A DNA stretch of 64,000 bases from Micromonospora sediminimaris. GTDB lineage: Bacteria; Actinomycetota; Actinomycetes; Mycobacteriales; Micromonosporaceae. Position 1 is the stretch's first letter. Every line of letters starts with the position of its first letter. Positions 1 through 8,615 of this stretch are shown piece after piece. The stretch lies in assembly GCA_900112325.1 (NCBI GenBank), contig FOLJ01000017.1, forward strand, positions 62,001 through 126,000, in the 5' to 3' direction. The notes below the pieces were generated by a model that saw nothing but the letters and a program-made list of their open reading frames with translations, was not told the DNA's origin and did no database searches. Position numbers and translations under genes: made by a program.

Positions 1-126
1 GTCCGCCGGCTCGCCGGCGGCCCGGTCCAGCGGCGCGGTCTCGTCCGGGTTGTCTCCGGACGGCGGGATCGGACGGGTCCGGTCGTCCGGTTGCCCGTCG
101 GTCGGCTCCTGGCGGTCGTCGCTCAC
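1..126 (-). CDS. N-terminus of an unidentified protein (cut by window edge)
   Basis: A GTG start at 126 is preceded by AAAGGACG at a suitable distance and opens a frame with no stop to the window edge, giving 42 codons. The visible N-terminus is hydrophilic and disordered-looking, rich in Asp, Pro, Arg and Thr (it begins V/M-S-D-D-R-Q-E-P). That is typical of the cytoplasmic leader of actinobacterial membrane proteins or kinases, but no domain can be seen. It points the same way as the downstream-numbered PASTA gene, 99 bp away. I do not recognise the family. Confidence 0.5.
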   Translation of the reverse strand, partial: MSDDRQEPTDGQPDDRTRPIPPSGDNPDETAPLDRAAGEPAD

Positions 127-225
127 GGCACGTCCTTTCCGCCGACCGGGCGGGCACCAGGCCCCTCGACGGTCAACCTAGCGGTTTCGCCGGTCATCGG
201 TCGGCACCAGCGTGTCGGGTGCGCG

Positions 226-915
226 TCACGGCGCCGGAGTGCTCGCATCCGCACTCGGCGGCGTGCCGCACCAGATCTGGACCACGTCGTTCCACCTGCC
301 GACCGTGCCGCCCGGCGGTTGCTGCGACGTGACCGTGCCGGAGCGTCCGTTGGGATAGCGGGGAGAGAACCCGTCGTCGACGAGTTCGTCCCTCGCCTCG
401 TTGCACGTCTCACCGGTCAGGTCGGGCACCTCGTTCGGTGGGGCGGCCCCGGCCACATTGATCTTGACCGTGACACCACGCCGCACCGGTGTCCCCGGAG
501 CCGGGTCGGTGCTTCGTACGCTGGAACTGTCGCCGCTGCCGAAGACGAGCTGCCAGCCCAGGCCCAGGTCCCGCAGCTCCTCCCTGGCCTCCTCGAAGTC
601 TGCGCCGACCAGGTCCGGGACGGTGAGTCCGGTCGGCCGCGACGGGCTGGGGCTGCTGCTCGGCGTGGTCGCGGTGTTCGGTGTCGGCCGCTCCTGCGGC
701 GGCGAGATCCGCCCCGTTGGGCTGGGGGTGGGAGTGCCGGTGGCGGCGGAGGACACCGGGCCGGGTCTTACCTGATCGCCGGCGAGCACCCAGCCACCGG
801 CGGCACCGATGATCGCGAGCAGGATGGCGGCAGCCCCGCCACCGATGATCAACCTCGTTCGGTCCGGGCCGGTGTCACCGCGCCCCGGCCGCCCGCCCGT
901 GGTCCCGTCCGTCAT
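226..915 (-). CDS. PASTA-domain single-pass membrane protein
   Basis: The 229-residue protein has a short Gly/Arg-rich cytoplasmic head (1-20), one membrane segment (about 21-46, rich in Ile, Leu, Ala, Gly), a Ser/Thr/Pro linker (about 50-95), then two PASTA repeats (about 97-155 and 162-216). Each PASTA begins with the V-P-D-L type motif; two cysteines in the second repeat (near 171 and 216) could form a disulfide. PASTA domains are known from PknB-type kinases and penicillin-binding proteins, where they bind peptidoglycan fragments; here there is no kinase or transpeptidase domain. It probably acts as a cell-wall-sensing or anchoring protein, by inference. The ATG at 915 is chosen over an upstream in-frame start at 1071 because it places the membrane segment near the N-terminus. 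It is divergent from the membrane protein at 1037. Confidence 0.8.
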   Translation of the reverse strand: MTDGTTGGRPGRGDTGPDRTRLIIGGGAAAILLAIIGAAGGWVLAGDQVRPGPVSSAATGTPTPSPTGRISPPQERPTPNTATTPSSSPSPSRPTGLTVPDLVGADFEEAREELRDLGLGWQLVFGSGDSSSVRSTDPAPGTPVRRGVTVKINVAGAAPPNEVPDLTGETCNEARDELVDDGFSPRYPNGRSGTVTSQQPPGGTVGRWNDVVQIWCGTPPSADASTPAP

Positions 916-1036
916 CCCGCCCACCGCCTTATCACCCACGACCGTAGCGACCGGGGCCAAGCACTGTCCGTAACCGTCGCCGGTAGATGCCACGCACGAC
1001 TCGCCGCACCGACCACAGGACGTTACGCTGCCCGGC

Positions 1037-2545
1037 ATGGCCAGACAGGGCTGGGGAGGATCGATCGCCACCGCGGCCGGCGTGGCAGCCGGTGCCGGTG
1101 CCGCTCAACTGGGCTTCGGATACGGCCTGGGCATTCTCAACTGGGCGCCCCCGGAGGCGACCGCCGGCACGGCGGCCTGGGTGGCGAGCCTGATCTGGGC
1201 GACCTGGATCGCGGCCACGTCGACCATCTTCGGTGCGGTCTGCGCCCAACGGCTGCACGACCGTCGCCGGGCCGCATCCCCGTCCGACCCGGTGACGGTG
1301 GCCGACGGGCCGCCCGCCGCCGGTTCCCCGGCGCCGCCGTCCGGCACCGTAGCGCCGCCCATTTCCGCGGCGGCGGGCAGCGGGCCGGCGACGTCCGGCA
1401 GCCCGGTTCCGCCCTCCGGTGAGCTTCCGTCCACCACCGTCAAGCAGGACGGTGGCGGACTGTGGGGAATCGCGCTGGCCGTGGCCGCCGGCCTGGGCGC
1501 ACTGATCACGGTGTTGCTGGTCGCCGTACCGGCCCGGGTCGCGGTGGTGCCGGACACGCCGTCCCCCCGGGACATGGCCGCCGGGTACGCGGCGGTCGGC
1601 GTACTTATCGGAACGCTCGTGGCGGTCTGGGCGCTGCGTTGTCGCGCCGCAGCCACCAATGTCATCGCCACCGCCGGCTGGCTCTGGCTGCTCGCGGTCA
1701 TCGCCGTGGTCGACTCCGTGCTCGCCGGTCGCGGGCTCACCACCGCGCAGCTCGGGATCTGGCAACTCAGCTCGGACAACGACCAGTTCTGGATCCGGGA
1801 CTACTTCTACTGGCCCGGCGCGGTCCTGTCACTCGGTTCAGCACTGGTTATCGGCGCGCTGGCCGCCCGCCGCGGAGTCCGGGCGACCGAGCGGCGGGTC
1901 GGCGCCACCGCATCCGGTGCCGCCGGTCCGCTGTTGGTGGCCATCGCCTACTTCCTGGCCGTGCCGAGGCTCACCGCGATCAGCCCGGAACAGGTGTCCG
2001 CTCATCTCACCGCCCCGTACGCGGTGATCGTCGGCATCGGCGGGTCGGTCCTGGTGGCGGCGCTCGCCCAGCGATCGGCCCGGCTGGCGGCGCACCGGTC
2101 GAGCGGCCCCGACGCGGCCCCGCTGGTTCCCCGGCAGCGAGTCGGTGACTCCGACCGGCACACGCCCGGGTCCGGGCCGGATGCCGCCACCCAGCCCGCG
2201 CCGGACGCCGAGCCGTCCGCGCCGGACGTCGAGCGGTCCGGGGCGGGTGCCACGCGGTCCTCGGCGGCCGCCGACCGGCTCGACCAGCCGGTGGCCGGCG
2301 AGGTGACGGCGACCCGGAAGAAAGCCGCATCGGCGGGAACCCCACCGCGACCGGCAGCGGCCAAGCCAGCGGCGGTCAAGCCGGCAGCACCGCAACCGGC
2401 AGCACCGCCCTCGGCAGCGCAGCCGGAAAGGCCGGCGGAGGCGGGTGGGAAATCCGGGTCGTCGCCGTCCGAGGCGTCATTCGGCAGCGAAGAGACACCC
2501 GAGAGCGGCAACCGCCGCGGCCGTCCCCGGCAGCGCGGTCGCTAG
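1037..2545 (+). CDS. Polytopic membrane protein with long Pro/Ala-rich tail, function unknown
   Basis: A 502-residue protein. Hydrophobic segments occur near residues 8-30, 45-65, 140-170, 185-205, 215-230, 255-275, 290-310 and 325-345, separated by a Pro/Ser/Ala-rich loop (about 75-135). The last 150 residues are a low-complexity Ala/Pro/Lys tail ending in basic residues, probably cytoplasmic and disordered. No catalytic motif is visible and I do not recognise the family. It begins 121 bp from the divergent PASTA gene and ends at a hairpin shared with the convergent gene at 2618. The strong third-position GC bias supports real coding. Confidence 0.7.
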   Translation: MARQGWGGSIATAAGVAAGAGAAQLGFGYGLGILNWAPPEATAGTAAWVASLIWATWIAATSTIFGAVCAQRLHDRRRAASPSDPVTVADGPPAAGSPAPPSGTVAPPISAAAGSGPATSGSPVPPSGELPSTTVKQDGGGLWGIALAVAAGLGALITVLLVAVPARVAVVPDTPSPRDMAAGYAAVGVLIGTLVAVWALRCRAAATNVIATAGWLWLLAVIAVVDSVLAGRGLTTAQLGIWQLSSDNDQFWIRDYFYWPGAVLSLGSALVIGALAARRGVRATERRVGATASGAAGPLLVAIAYFLAVPRLTAISPEQVSAHLTAPYAVIVGIGGSVLVAALAQRSARLAAHRSSGPDAAPLVPRQRVGDSDRHTPGSGPDAATQPAPDAEPSAPDVERSGAGATRSSAAADRLDQPVAGEVTATRKKAASAGTPPRPAAAKPAAVKPAAPQPAAPPSAAQPERPAEAGGKSGSSPSEASFGSEETPESGNRRGRPRQRGR

Positions 2546-2548
2546 TCT

Positions 2549-2598
2549 GGATCTTGGCGCGAAACGGCCCACCGGAGGGCGATTCCGCACCAAGATCC
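2549..2598. terminator. Bidirectional hairpin between convergent genes, GATCTTGG family
   Basis: Arms at 2549-2561 and 2586-2598 pair over 13 bp with one mismatch and begin GGATCTTGG; the pairing continues less perfectly inward. It lies in the 72-bp gap between two convergent genes, so it probably ends transcription from both sides. A relative with the same GATCTTGG core lies at 22988-23041. Confidence 0.6.
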
Positions 2599-2617
2599 GG
2601 TGAGGTTGCCGCTTCGC

Positions 2618-4096
2618 TCAGTCGAGCGGCCAGGTGTGCACCGGCTCGTTTGTGTACTGCAACTCCGCGTAGCGCTGGAGCATGTGGTGCAGCGCGGCCC
2701 GGCGCTCCAGACCCAGATGCCGCTCGGCGGCCCACACGGTTGCGGTCTGCCAGACCGCTCCGTTGCGTCCGGTACGACAGCGTTGCTCGATGATGCCGAG
2801 CAACCGGTCCCGGTCGGAGGCGGCGACGCCGAAGCCGTCGAGGCCGGCGGCGGCGAGCGGCAGCAGTGTGTCGAGCACCAGCGTGGTCACTGGCACATCG
2901 CCCAGCCGCGGCCAGTGCAGGACCGCGTCCATGCCGCGGCGGGCAGCCGCGTGGAAGTTCTCCTCGGCCGAGCTGAAGGTGAGCTGGCTCCAGATCGGCC
3001 GATCGGCCTCCGCCATGCCCCGGACCAGCCCGAAATAGAAGGCGGCGTTGGCCAGCATGTCGACCACGGTCGGTCCGGCCGGTAGCACGCGGTTCTCCAC
3101 CCGCAGGTGCGGACGGCCGTTCATGATGTCGTACACGGGCCGGTTCCACCGGTAGACGGTGCCGTTGTGCAGCCGCAACTCGGCCAGCTCGGGAACGCCG
3201 CCGGCATGCAGGACCTCCACCGGGTCCTCGCTCTCGCAGATCGGCAGCAGGGGCGGGAAGTAGCGGACGTTCTCCTCGAACAGGTCGAAGATCGAGGTGA
3301 TCCACCGCTCGCCGAACCAGACCCGGGGCCGTACGCCCTGGGCCTTCAGCTCGTCCGGCCGGGTGTCGGTGGCCTGCTCGAACAGGGCGATGCGGGTCTC
3401 CGCCCAGAGCTGCCGATCGTAGAGGAACGGGGAGTTGGCACCCACCGCCACCTGGGCGGCGGCGATCGCCTGGGAGGCGTTCCAGTAGTCGGCAAAGCTG
3501 TCCGGCGCCACCTGGAGGTGGAACTGGAGGCTCGTACAGGCCGCCTCCGGCGCGATGGAGTCGTTGTGCGTACGCAGTCGCTCGACGCCCCGGATGTCGA
3601 GCTCGATGTCCTCGCCCCGGGCTCCGACGATCTGGTCGTTTAGCACCCGGTAACGCTCGTTTGTGGAGAGGTTGTCCGCCACCAGGTGTCGCTCGTTCAA
3701 CGTGGGCAGGATGCCGACCAGCACGATCCGGGTGTCCGACCGCGCGGCGCGTTCGTTGGCCCGGTCGAGGCTGGCGCAGAGGTCACGCTCGTAGTCGGCG
3801 AACCCGGTGCCGGAGATCAGCCGTGGGTTGGCGTTCAGTTCGAGGTTGAACTGCCCGAGCTCGGTCTGGAACAACGGGTCGGCTATCGCGGCGAGGATCT
3901 CCTCGTTGCGCATGGCCGGTTCGGCAGCCGGGTCGACCAGGTTGAGCTCGATCTCCAACCCGGTCATCGGCCGGTCGGCGTCGAAGCCGAAGTCGTCCAA
4001 CATGAGCGCGAACACGTCCAGGCAGCGCCGGACCTTCTGCCGGTACCGGACTCGATCCTCACGGGAGAAGGCGGCTCGATCGACGTCCCTGCCCAT
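2618..4096 (-). CDS. Glutamate-cysteine ligase-like enzyme (GCS2 / carboxylate-amine ligase family)
   Basis: A 492-residue cytoplasmic enzyme of the GCS2 fold, which couples ATP hydrolysis to amide-bond formation between a carboxylate (classically glutamate) and an amine. Visible marks are the N-terminal T-G-L-E-I-E-L-N-L motif (about 45-53) holding metal-binding acidic residues, the F-N-L-E-L-N-A-N-P segment (about 85), a conserved His/Gln-rich strand (C-T-S-L-Q-F-H-L-Q), and an R-V-E-N-R motif. Actinobacteria make mycothiol rather than glutathione, so the true substrate is uncertain; ergothioneine-type gamma-glutamylcysteine synthesis or another ligation is possible, but no egt genes are next to it. 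The start at 4096 is preceded by GGGAGGAAGC; an in-frame extension to 4333 lacks such a site and looks non-coding. Confidence 0.75.
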   Translation of the reverse strand: MGRDVDRAAFSREDRVRYRQKVRRCLDVFALMLDDFGFDADRPMTGLEIELNLVDPAAEPAMRNEEILAAIADPLFQTELGQFNLELNANPRLISGTGFADYERDLCASLDRANERAARSDTRIVLVGILPTLNERHLVADNLSTNERYRVLNDQIVGARGEDIELDIRGVERLRTHNDSIAPEAACTSLQFHLQVAPDSFADYWNASQAIAAAQVAVGANSPFLYDRQLWAETRIALFEQATDTRPDELKAQGVRPRVWFGERWITSIFDLFEENVRYFPPLLPICESEDPVEVLHAGGVPELAELRLHNGTVYRWNRPVYDIMNGRPHLRVENRVLPAGPTVVDMLANAAFYFGLVRGMAEADRPIWSQLTFSSAEENFHAAARRGMDAVLHWPRLGDVPVTTLVLDTLLPLAAAGLDGFGVAASDRDRLLGIIEQRCRTGRNGAVWQTATVWAAERHLGLERRAALHHMLQRYAELQYTNEPVHTWPLD

Positions 4097-4365
4097 GCTT
4101 CCTCCCGGCGCGCGACGCCACGGAACGGTGCCGCTCCGCAGCGCACTGTGAACCATACTCGCTGGGAGCGCTGCGCCCAGCCGCCCCGAAGATCGGTCCA
4201 TTGCCGCAGTCCACCCGTTGTAGCGGCCGATCGCGTCGCCCCGACCAGGTTGCTCGCTCCCGCTGGAGTAGGTACCCAGCCGCACCGTCGAACCCTTGCT
4301 GCCCGACGAAGAACAAGTTGTGACAATTCGCACCAGCGTCCGCGTACGAGTGGAGGCCCGGACAG

Positions 4366-4402
4366 CCGACAGGCCCGCGCGGTGCGGGCGCGGGCCTGTC
4401 GG
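4366..4402 (-). terminator. Perfect 15-bp hairpin after yceI
   Basis: Arms at 4366-4380 and 4388-4402 pair perfectly over 15 bp (core CCGACAGGCCCGCGC) with a 7-nt loop, 12 bp beyond the stop of the YceI gene. It is a strong GC-rich terminator candidate without a T-tract, as is usual in actinobacteria. Confidence 0.7.
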
Positions 4403-4413
4403 GGTGTACGGGA

Positions 4414-4995
4414 TCAGGACTGCCGGATGGCCTCGCCCTCGATCTCGATCTTGACCTTCTTGCCGACCAGGACGCCACCGGACTCCAGGGCGACGTTCCA
4501 GGTCAGGCCGAAGTCCTCACGGTCGATCTCGGTGCTCGCCGAGAAACCGAAGATGTCCTGGCCGAAGGGGCTGCGGCCAACACCCTCGAACTCGACCTTG
4601 AGGTCGACCGGACGGGTCACGTCCTTGATGGTCAACTCGCCGGTCAGAACGAACTCGTTGCCCTCGTGCGACTTCACGCCGGTGCTGCGGTACTCCAGCG
4701 TGGCGAACTTCTCCGCGTCGAGGAACTCAGGGCTGCGCAGGTGCGCGTCCCGATCCGCCTGGGCGGTGTTGATGCTGGCGGCCTGGATGGTGGCGGAGAC
4801 CGTGGACTCCAGCGGATCCTCGGCGATGGTGATGGTGGCGCTCGCGTCAGCGAACTCGCCGCGAACCTTGCTCACCATCATGTGCCGGGCAACGAAGCCG
4901 ACCCGCTTGTGCGCCACATCCAGCAGATAGGTGCCGGCCGCCGGGATGGTGAGGCCGTTCCACTCGCGGGTAACCGGCTCGGTGCTGCTGGTCAT
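4414..4995 (-). CDS. YceI-family lipid-binding-like protein
   Basis: A 193-residue protein of the YceI/polyisoprenoid-binding lipocalin-like family. Hallmarks are the opening G-T-Y-L-L-D-V-A-H-K-R-V-G-F strand, the H-L-R-S-P-E-F-L-D-A-E-K-F motif mid-protein, and the late G-F-S-A-S-T-E-I-D-R-E-D-F-G-L-T-W strand. There is no signal peptide, so it appears cytoplasmic. Family members bind long isoprenoid or amphiphilic molecules and respond to acid or oxidative stress in several bacteria. It is divergent from the MarR gene at 5099, which is the likely regulator. Confidence 0.9.
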   Translation of the reverse strand: MTSSTEPVTREWNGLTIPAAGTYLLDVAHKRVGFVARHMMVSKVRGEFADASATITIAEDPLESTVSATIQAASINTAQADRDAHLRSPEFLDAEKFATLEYRSTGVKSHEGNEFVLTGELTIKDVTRPVDLKVEFEGVGRSPFGQDIFGFSASTEIDREDFGLTWNVALESGGVLVGKKVKIEIEGEAIRQS

Positions 4996-5048
4996 GAGAG
5001 ACTGCCCTCCGGGAGATATTGTTTAGTAGCCCAACGTCTGCGTCAGCA

Positions 5049-5079
5049 ACTATAGCCGTGGCAATATTCCTGCTGTCAA
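5049..5079 (-). promoter_or_regulatory. Candidate promoter of yceI in the yceI/marR divergent gap
   Basis: On the minus strand, TTGACA (5074-5079) and TATAGT (5049-5054) are separated by 19 bp, two more than ideal. The 103-bp gap is AT-rich for this genome and contains AATATT and TTGTTTAGTA-like stretches, where a MarR dimer could bind and control both genes. The assignment is inferential. Confidence 0.4.
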
Positions 5080-5098
5080 GTATTGGTACGATGGTCTG

Positions 5099-5650
5099 GT
5101 GGAAGCGAACACGTTCGACGACCCTCGAATCACGGCCGTCGGCCTGCTCTTCGAGGTGCACGCCGGGCTGGCCGCCCGATTCGCCGCCCAGCTGGAGGAG
5201 CACGGCCTGTCATCGGTCGAGTTCGAGGTGCTGACCAGACTCACCCGGTCACCCGCCAACCAGCTGCGGATGACCGATCTCGCCGCCCAGACCTCACTGT
5301 CAACCAGCGGCGTGACCCGGGTGGTGGACCGGATGGAACGCGACGGTTTGATCACCCGCCGCGCCTGCCCCTCCGACCGACGAAGCTCGTACGCGGTGGT
5401 GACGCCGGCCGGCCTGCGCCGGCTCGACGAGAGCCTGCCCGGGCACCTTCAGCTCATCGAGGACTGGTTCACCGGGCAACTCGACCCGGCTGCGCTGGCC
5501 GCCCTGCTCGACGGCCTGCGCCGGGTACGCGACGCCGTACATCCCTGCGCGACCGCCGGCAGCCGTTCCGCCGCACCGGGCGAGCCTCCGGCCGAGTGCG
5601 ACGAGAAGGAGGGCAGGCCACCTGCACCGGGCGGTCATCCGGGCCGCTGA
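5099..5650 (+). CDS. MarR-family transcriptional regulator
   Basis: A 183-residue winged-helix regulator. The dimerisation helix spans about 12-35, the recognition region about 58-85 (L-R-M-T-D-L-A-A-Q-T-S-L-S-T-S-G-V-T-R-V-V-D), and the wing about 86-105, carrying the family signature D-R-R-S-S-Y-A-V-V-T-P-A-G. The C-terminus ends in a disordered Pro/Gly tail. GTG at 5099 is the first start in frame. It is divergent from yceI and probably represses it and itself in response to a small ligand or redox signal (inference from arrangement). Confidence 0.9.
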   Translation: MEANTFDDPRITAVGLLFEVHAGLAARFAAQLEEHGLSSVEFEVLTRLTRSPANQLRMTDLAAQTSLSTSGVTRVVDRMERDGLITRRACPSDRRSSYAVVTPAGLRRLDESLPGHLQLIEDWFTGQLDPAALAALLDGLRRVRDAVHPCATAGSRSAAPGEPPAECDEKEGRPPAPGGHPGR

Positions 5651-5962
5651 GGCATCCCGCTCGTCGCCTGCGCCGGCGGTTGCCGTCGTCCTCGACCGCC
5701 TGCGGACCCTGGGTGTGCGAACGACCAGCCGAGCGTGACGGGACCGGCAGAACCACCGGCAGAACCACCGGGCCAATAGGCGATAGCCCACCAAACCCGA
5801 CAGACGGGCCGACTGTGCCTCGCTAGTCTCGCAGCGGCGGGGGCAGCGGGGGGCACCGGCGCGGGCGATGAGCGAGGGGTGGCAACAGGGGGCTTCCTCG
5901 CCCGCGCCGTCCCCGTCCCCGCCACCGGCGGACCGGTCGCCGACGCACCGCCGTCGCCGACC
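5651..5962. other. Intergenic gap between convergent genes
   Basis: This gap separates the ends of the MarR gene and the XRE/TPR gene. It contains a short tandem repeat of ACCGGCAGAACC near 5743-5770 and GC-rich spacer sequence. I see no supported gene, RNA or clear hairpin here. Confidence 0.5.
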
Positions 5963-8446
5963 TCACCGCCCCGGTTTCGTCGGGCCGTTCCGGGCCACCG
6001 ACAGCACGTAGAGCAGTTCCTCCTCGTGCTCCAGCAACCGGATGCCGCCCTCCCGGCAGGCCACGTCCAGCCGATCGAGCACACTCGCGTCCGAGGTGCT
6101 CGCCGCCAAGCCCACCAGAGCCTCCACGACCGTCCGTCGGTCCCGACCGGTCTCATCCGGCTCCGCTGCGGCCGCGAACCACTCCGCCGCGACCTCCCGG
6201 TCCCCACGATGCAGCGCCAGATGCCCCTCGATCAGTGCGCCGGTGCCGTCGAGCGGACGCAGCTCGGCGAGCACCTCGGCGGCCTCGGCCGCCCGACCGT
6301 CCTGGGCGAGCGCCAGACCCAGCGTCCCAAGCACCTGTCGCCGACCGCGCGGGGTGCCCAGGTCGCCGAGGGCCGTCAACACCCGGCGAGCCTCGTCGGC
6401 GGCGTCGGCGTACCGGCCCGCCAGGCGGAACACCTCCGCGACGGTGCCCCGAGCCAGCACCCGCAGCCGCTGCTCCGCGCACTGGCCACCGAGCCGGTCC
6501 ACCACCGCCAGCCGGCGACGAGCCGTGGTCAGGTCACCGAGCCTGATCTCGTGCCACGCCAGCTGATGCTGCGCGACCGCCATCTGCCGGGTCAGGCCAT
6601 GCTCGGTGGCCAGGGCCAGTACCGCCTCCGCCTGCTCCCGTGCCTCGCCCGGCCGTCCGGTCGCGGCCAGCAGGACGCCGAGGACCGTCCGCGCCTCCAA
6701 CTCGCCCGGCACGTCACCGAGCCGACGGAACTCCGCCAACGCCGCGCGGGCCGTCGACAGCTCCGTTGCGGCCGCGCCGTGCTCGCCGGCGAGCATCGCC
6801 ACACCGACCGAGGCCCACGCGCGCAGGGCCGGGTCGGCATCGGCGGTACGCGGATCGGCCAGCAGGCGCAGCAGCCACTGCCGGCCGACAACGTCCCGCC
6901 CACGTAACCGCCACCACCGGGGCAGGTTCACCGCGAGACGTAACGCGGTCAAGGGGTCGTCGACCGCCGCGTACGCCAACGCGGAGCTGATGTCGCCGGT
7001 GACCTCGTCGAGACGGTGCGCAGCGGCACCGGCCCCGGCACCCGTCAGCCCCGACGCGGTCCGCTCCACCAGCCGGGTCACCACCCGAGCGTGCCGACGG
7101 CGGATCACCGTCGACTCGCCGGCGCCGGACGCCTGCTCGACGGCGTAGTCCCGGACGGCGTCGACAAACCGGAACCGGAACGAGCCGCCGCCTCGTACGC
7201 TCAGCAGGCCGAGATCGAGGAAGCGGTTGAGCAGCGGCACCGGATCGACGCCGGTGCCGGCGAGCATCTCCTCGGCCAACTCCACCGACCACCGGTTGCC
7301 GAAGGCGGCGAGCTGCCGCAGCGCCGCCCGGTCCCCGACGGCGAGCAGCCGGTAACTGGTGGCCACCGCGTCGCGCAGGGTCTCCGCCACCGCCGTGCGG
7401 GCATCGTCGCCCCGTGGCCGCGTCTCCCAACCGCTGTGCGTGGCGGCAGAGGTGTCCAGATCCAGCACCCGGTCGCCGTACCGGTCGAGCAGTTCGGTGA
7501 GATCGAGGAGCCGGCCGCGCGCCGCCATCAGTTCGATCGCCAGCGGCAGCCCGCCCAGCCGGCGTACCAGGGCGGCCAGCGCGGGCAACTCGGCGTCGGC
7601 CGGCGGTTCCCGGCGGACCTGAGCCAGTCGCGAGGTGAACAGGGTGACCGCCGGATATCCGACGAGGGTCGCCGGGTCGGTGTCGCCCGGTGGCGGCACC
7701 TCCAACGGCGAAACGGGGCGCACCCACTCGCTCGGTAGCCCGACCGGATGTCGGCCGGTGACCAGCACCCGCAGCGACGGCACCGCACCGACGAGCCGCC
7801 GCAGCGTGCCGGCCACCGGATCGGGCGCCCGCTCCACCGCGTCCACCAGCAGCAGCGCCCGCCGGTCACCGAGCCGCGCGGCCAACTCGGTGTCCCGGGC
7901 CACGCCGAAGACCGTCATGACGGCGGCGTGCACGTCGGCCGCGTCCGACCCGGCGCCGATCAGCACCCCGGCGACACCGCCGGGATGAGTGGGCGCGGCC
8001 GCGTGGACCGCCGCCAACGCCAGGGCGGTCTTGCCGACGCCGGCCAACCCCACCAGGCTCACCACCCGGGGACCACGTGGATCGTCCAACAGGGTGGCCA
8101 GCTCGGTGATGTCGCGTTCCCGGCCGATCAGTTCCGGTGGCGGCGGCAGGCCCAGCGGCGTACCGACCTCGGGCTGGACGGCCGCCGGGCTGGTGCCCCG
8201 GGCGGCGGCCAGAAACGCCGCGCGGGCGGAGCCGGTCAGCCCGAGCGCCCCGGCGAGCAGCTCGACGGTGGTGCGTTGTGGCCGGGTGGAGCGGCCCCGT
8301 TCCAGGTCACGGACCGTCCGTACCCCGACGCCGGCACGGGCCGCCAGCTCAGCCTGGGTCGCGCCAGCAGCCTGCCGGTGCGCCCGCAGCAGCTCCGGCA
8401 GACCGGCGTGCGGCGGACCGGATTGACGATCATGACCGGGAGCCAT
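5963..8446 (-). CDS. XRE / NB-ARC ATPase / TPR regulator (AfsR-like architecture)
   Basis: An 827-residue cytoplasmic regulator. Residues about 14-70 form a Cro/XRE helix-turn-helix (R-A-H-R-Q-A-A-G-A-T-Q-A-E-L-A). A STAND-class NTPase follows, with P-loop G-L-A-G-V-G-K-T at 133-140, a Walker B-like A-L-L-L-V-D-A, and a G-G-L-P-L-A-I-E-L motif near residue 300. About 450-800 is an Ala/Leu-rich helical repeat region of the tetratricopeptide type. Such proteins act as nucleotide-switched transcription factors in actinomycetes, often controlling secondary metabolism or stress, but no target operon adjoins it. The ATG at 8446 places the HTH at the N-terminus; a longer in-frame start at 8563 adds only an unconserved-looking leader. 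The next minus-strand gene ends 169 bp upstream. Confidence 0.85.
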   Translation of the reverse strand: MAPGHDRQSGPPHAGLPELLRAHRQAAGATQAELAARAGVGVRTVRDLERGRSTRPQRTTVELLAGALGLTGSARAAFLAAARGTSPAAVQPEVGTPLGLPPPPELIGRERDITELATLLDDPRGPRVVSLVGLAGVGKTALALAAVHAAAPTHPGGVAGVLIGAGSDAADVHAAVMTVFGVARDTELAARLGDRRALLLVDAVERAPDPVAGTLRRLVGAVPSLRVLVTGRHPVGLPSEWVRPVSPLEVPPPGDTDPATLVGYPAVTLFTSRLAQVRREPPADAELPALAALVRRLGGLPLAIELMAARGRLLDLTELLDRYGDRVLDLDTSAATHSGWETRPRGDDARTAVAETLRDAVATSYRLLAVGDRAALRQLAAFGNRWSVELAEEMLAGTGVDPVPLLNRFLDLGLLSVRGGGSFRFRFVDAVRDYAVEQASGAGESTVIRRRHARVVTRLVERTASGLTGAGAGAAAHRLDEVTGDISSALAYAAVDDPLTALRLAVNLPRWWRLRGRDVVGRQWLLRLLADPRTADADPALRAWASVGVAMLAGEHGAAATELSTARAALAEFRRLGDVPGELEARTVLGVLLAATGRPGEAREQAEAVLALATEHGLTRQMAVAQHQLAWHEIRLGDLTTARRRLAVVDRLGGQCAEQRLRVLARGTVAEVFRLAGRYADAADEARRVLTALGDLGTPRGRRQVLGTLGLALAQDGRAAEAAEVLAELRPLDGTGALIEGHLALHRGDREVAAEWFAAAAEPDETGRDRRTVVEALVGLAASTSDASVLDRLDVACREGGIRLLEHEEELLYVLSVARNGPTKPGR

Positions 8447-8615
8447 GGGCACGGACAATACGGCGCAGGCCCGACATCGGACACGGGATCGTCGGCCACC
8501 CGACGATGCCGTGCCGAAACCTGACAACCACCTATCGGCAGCCGGCCTGCACCGAACCGGCATCGATGTGCGACGACCGGCTGGCCGCCCGACGTGTCCG
8601 GCCGATCCGGCCGGT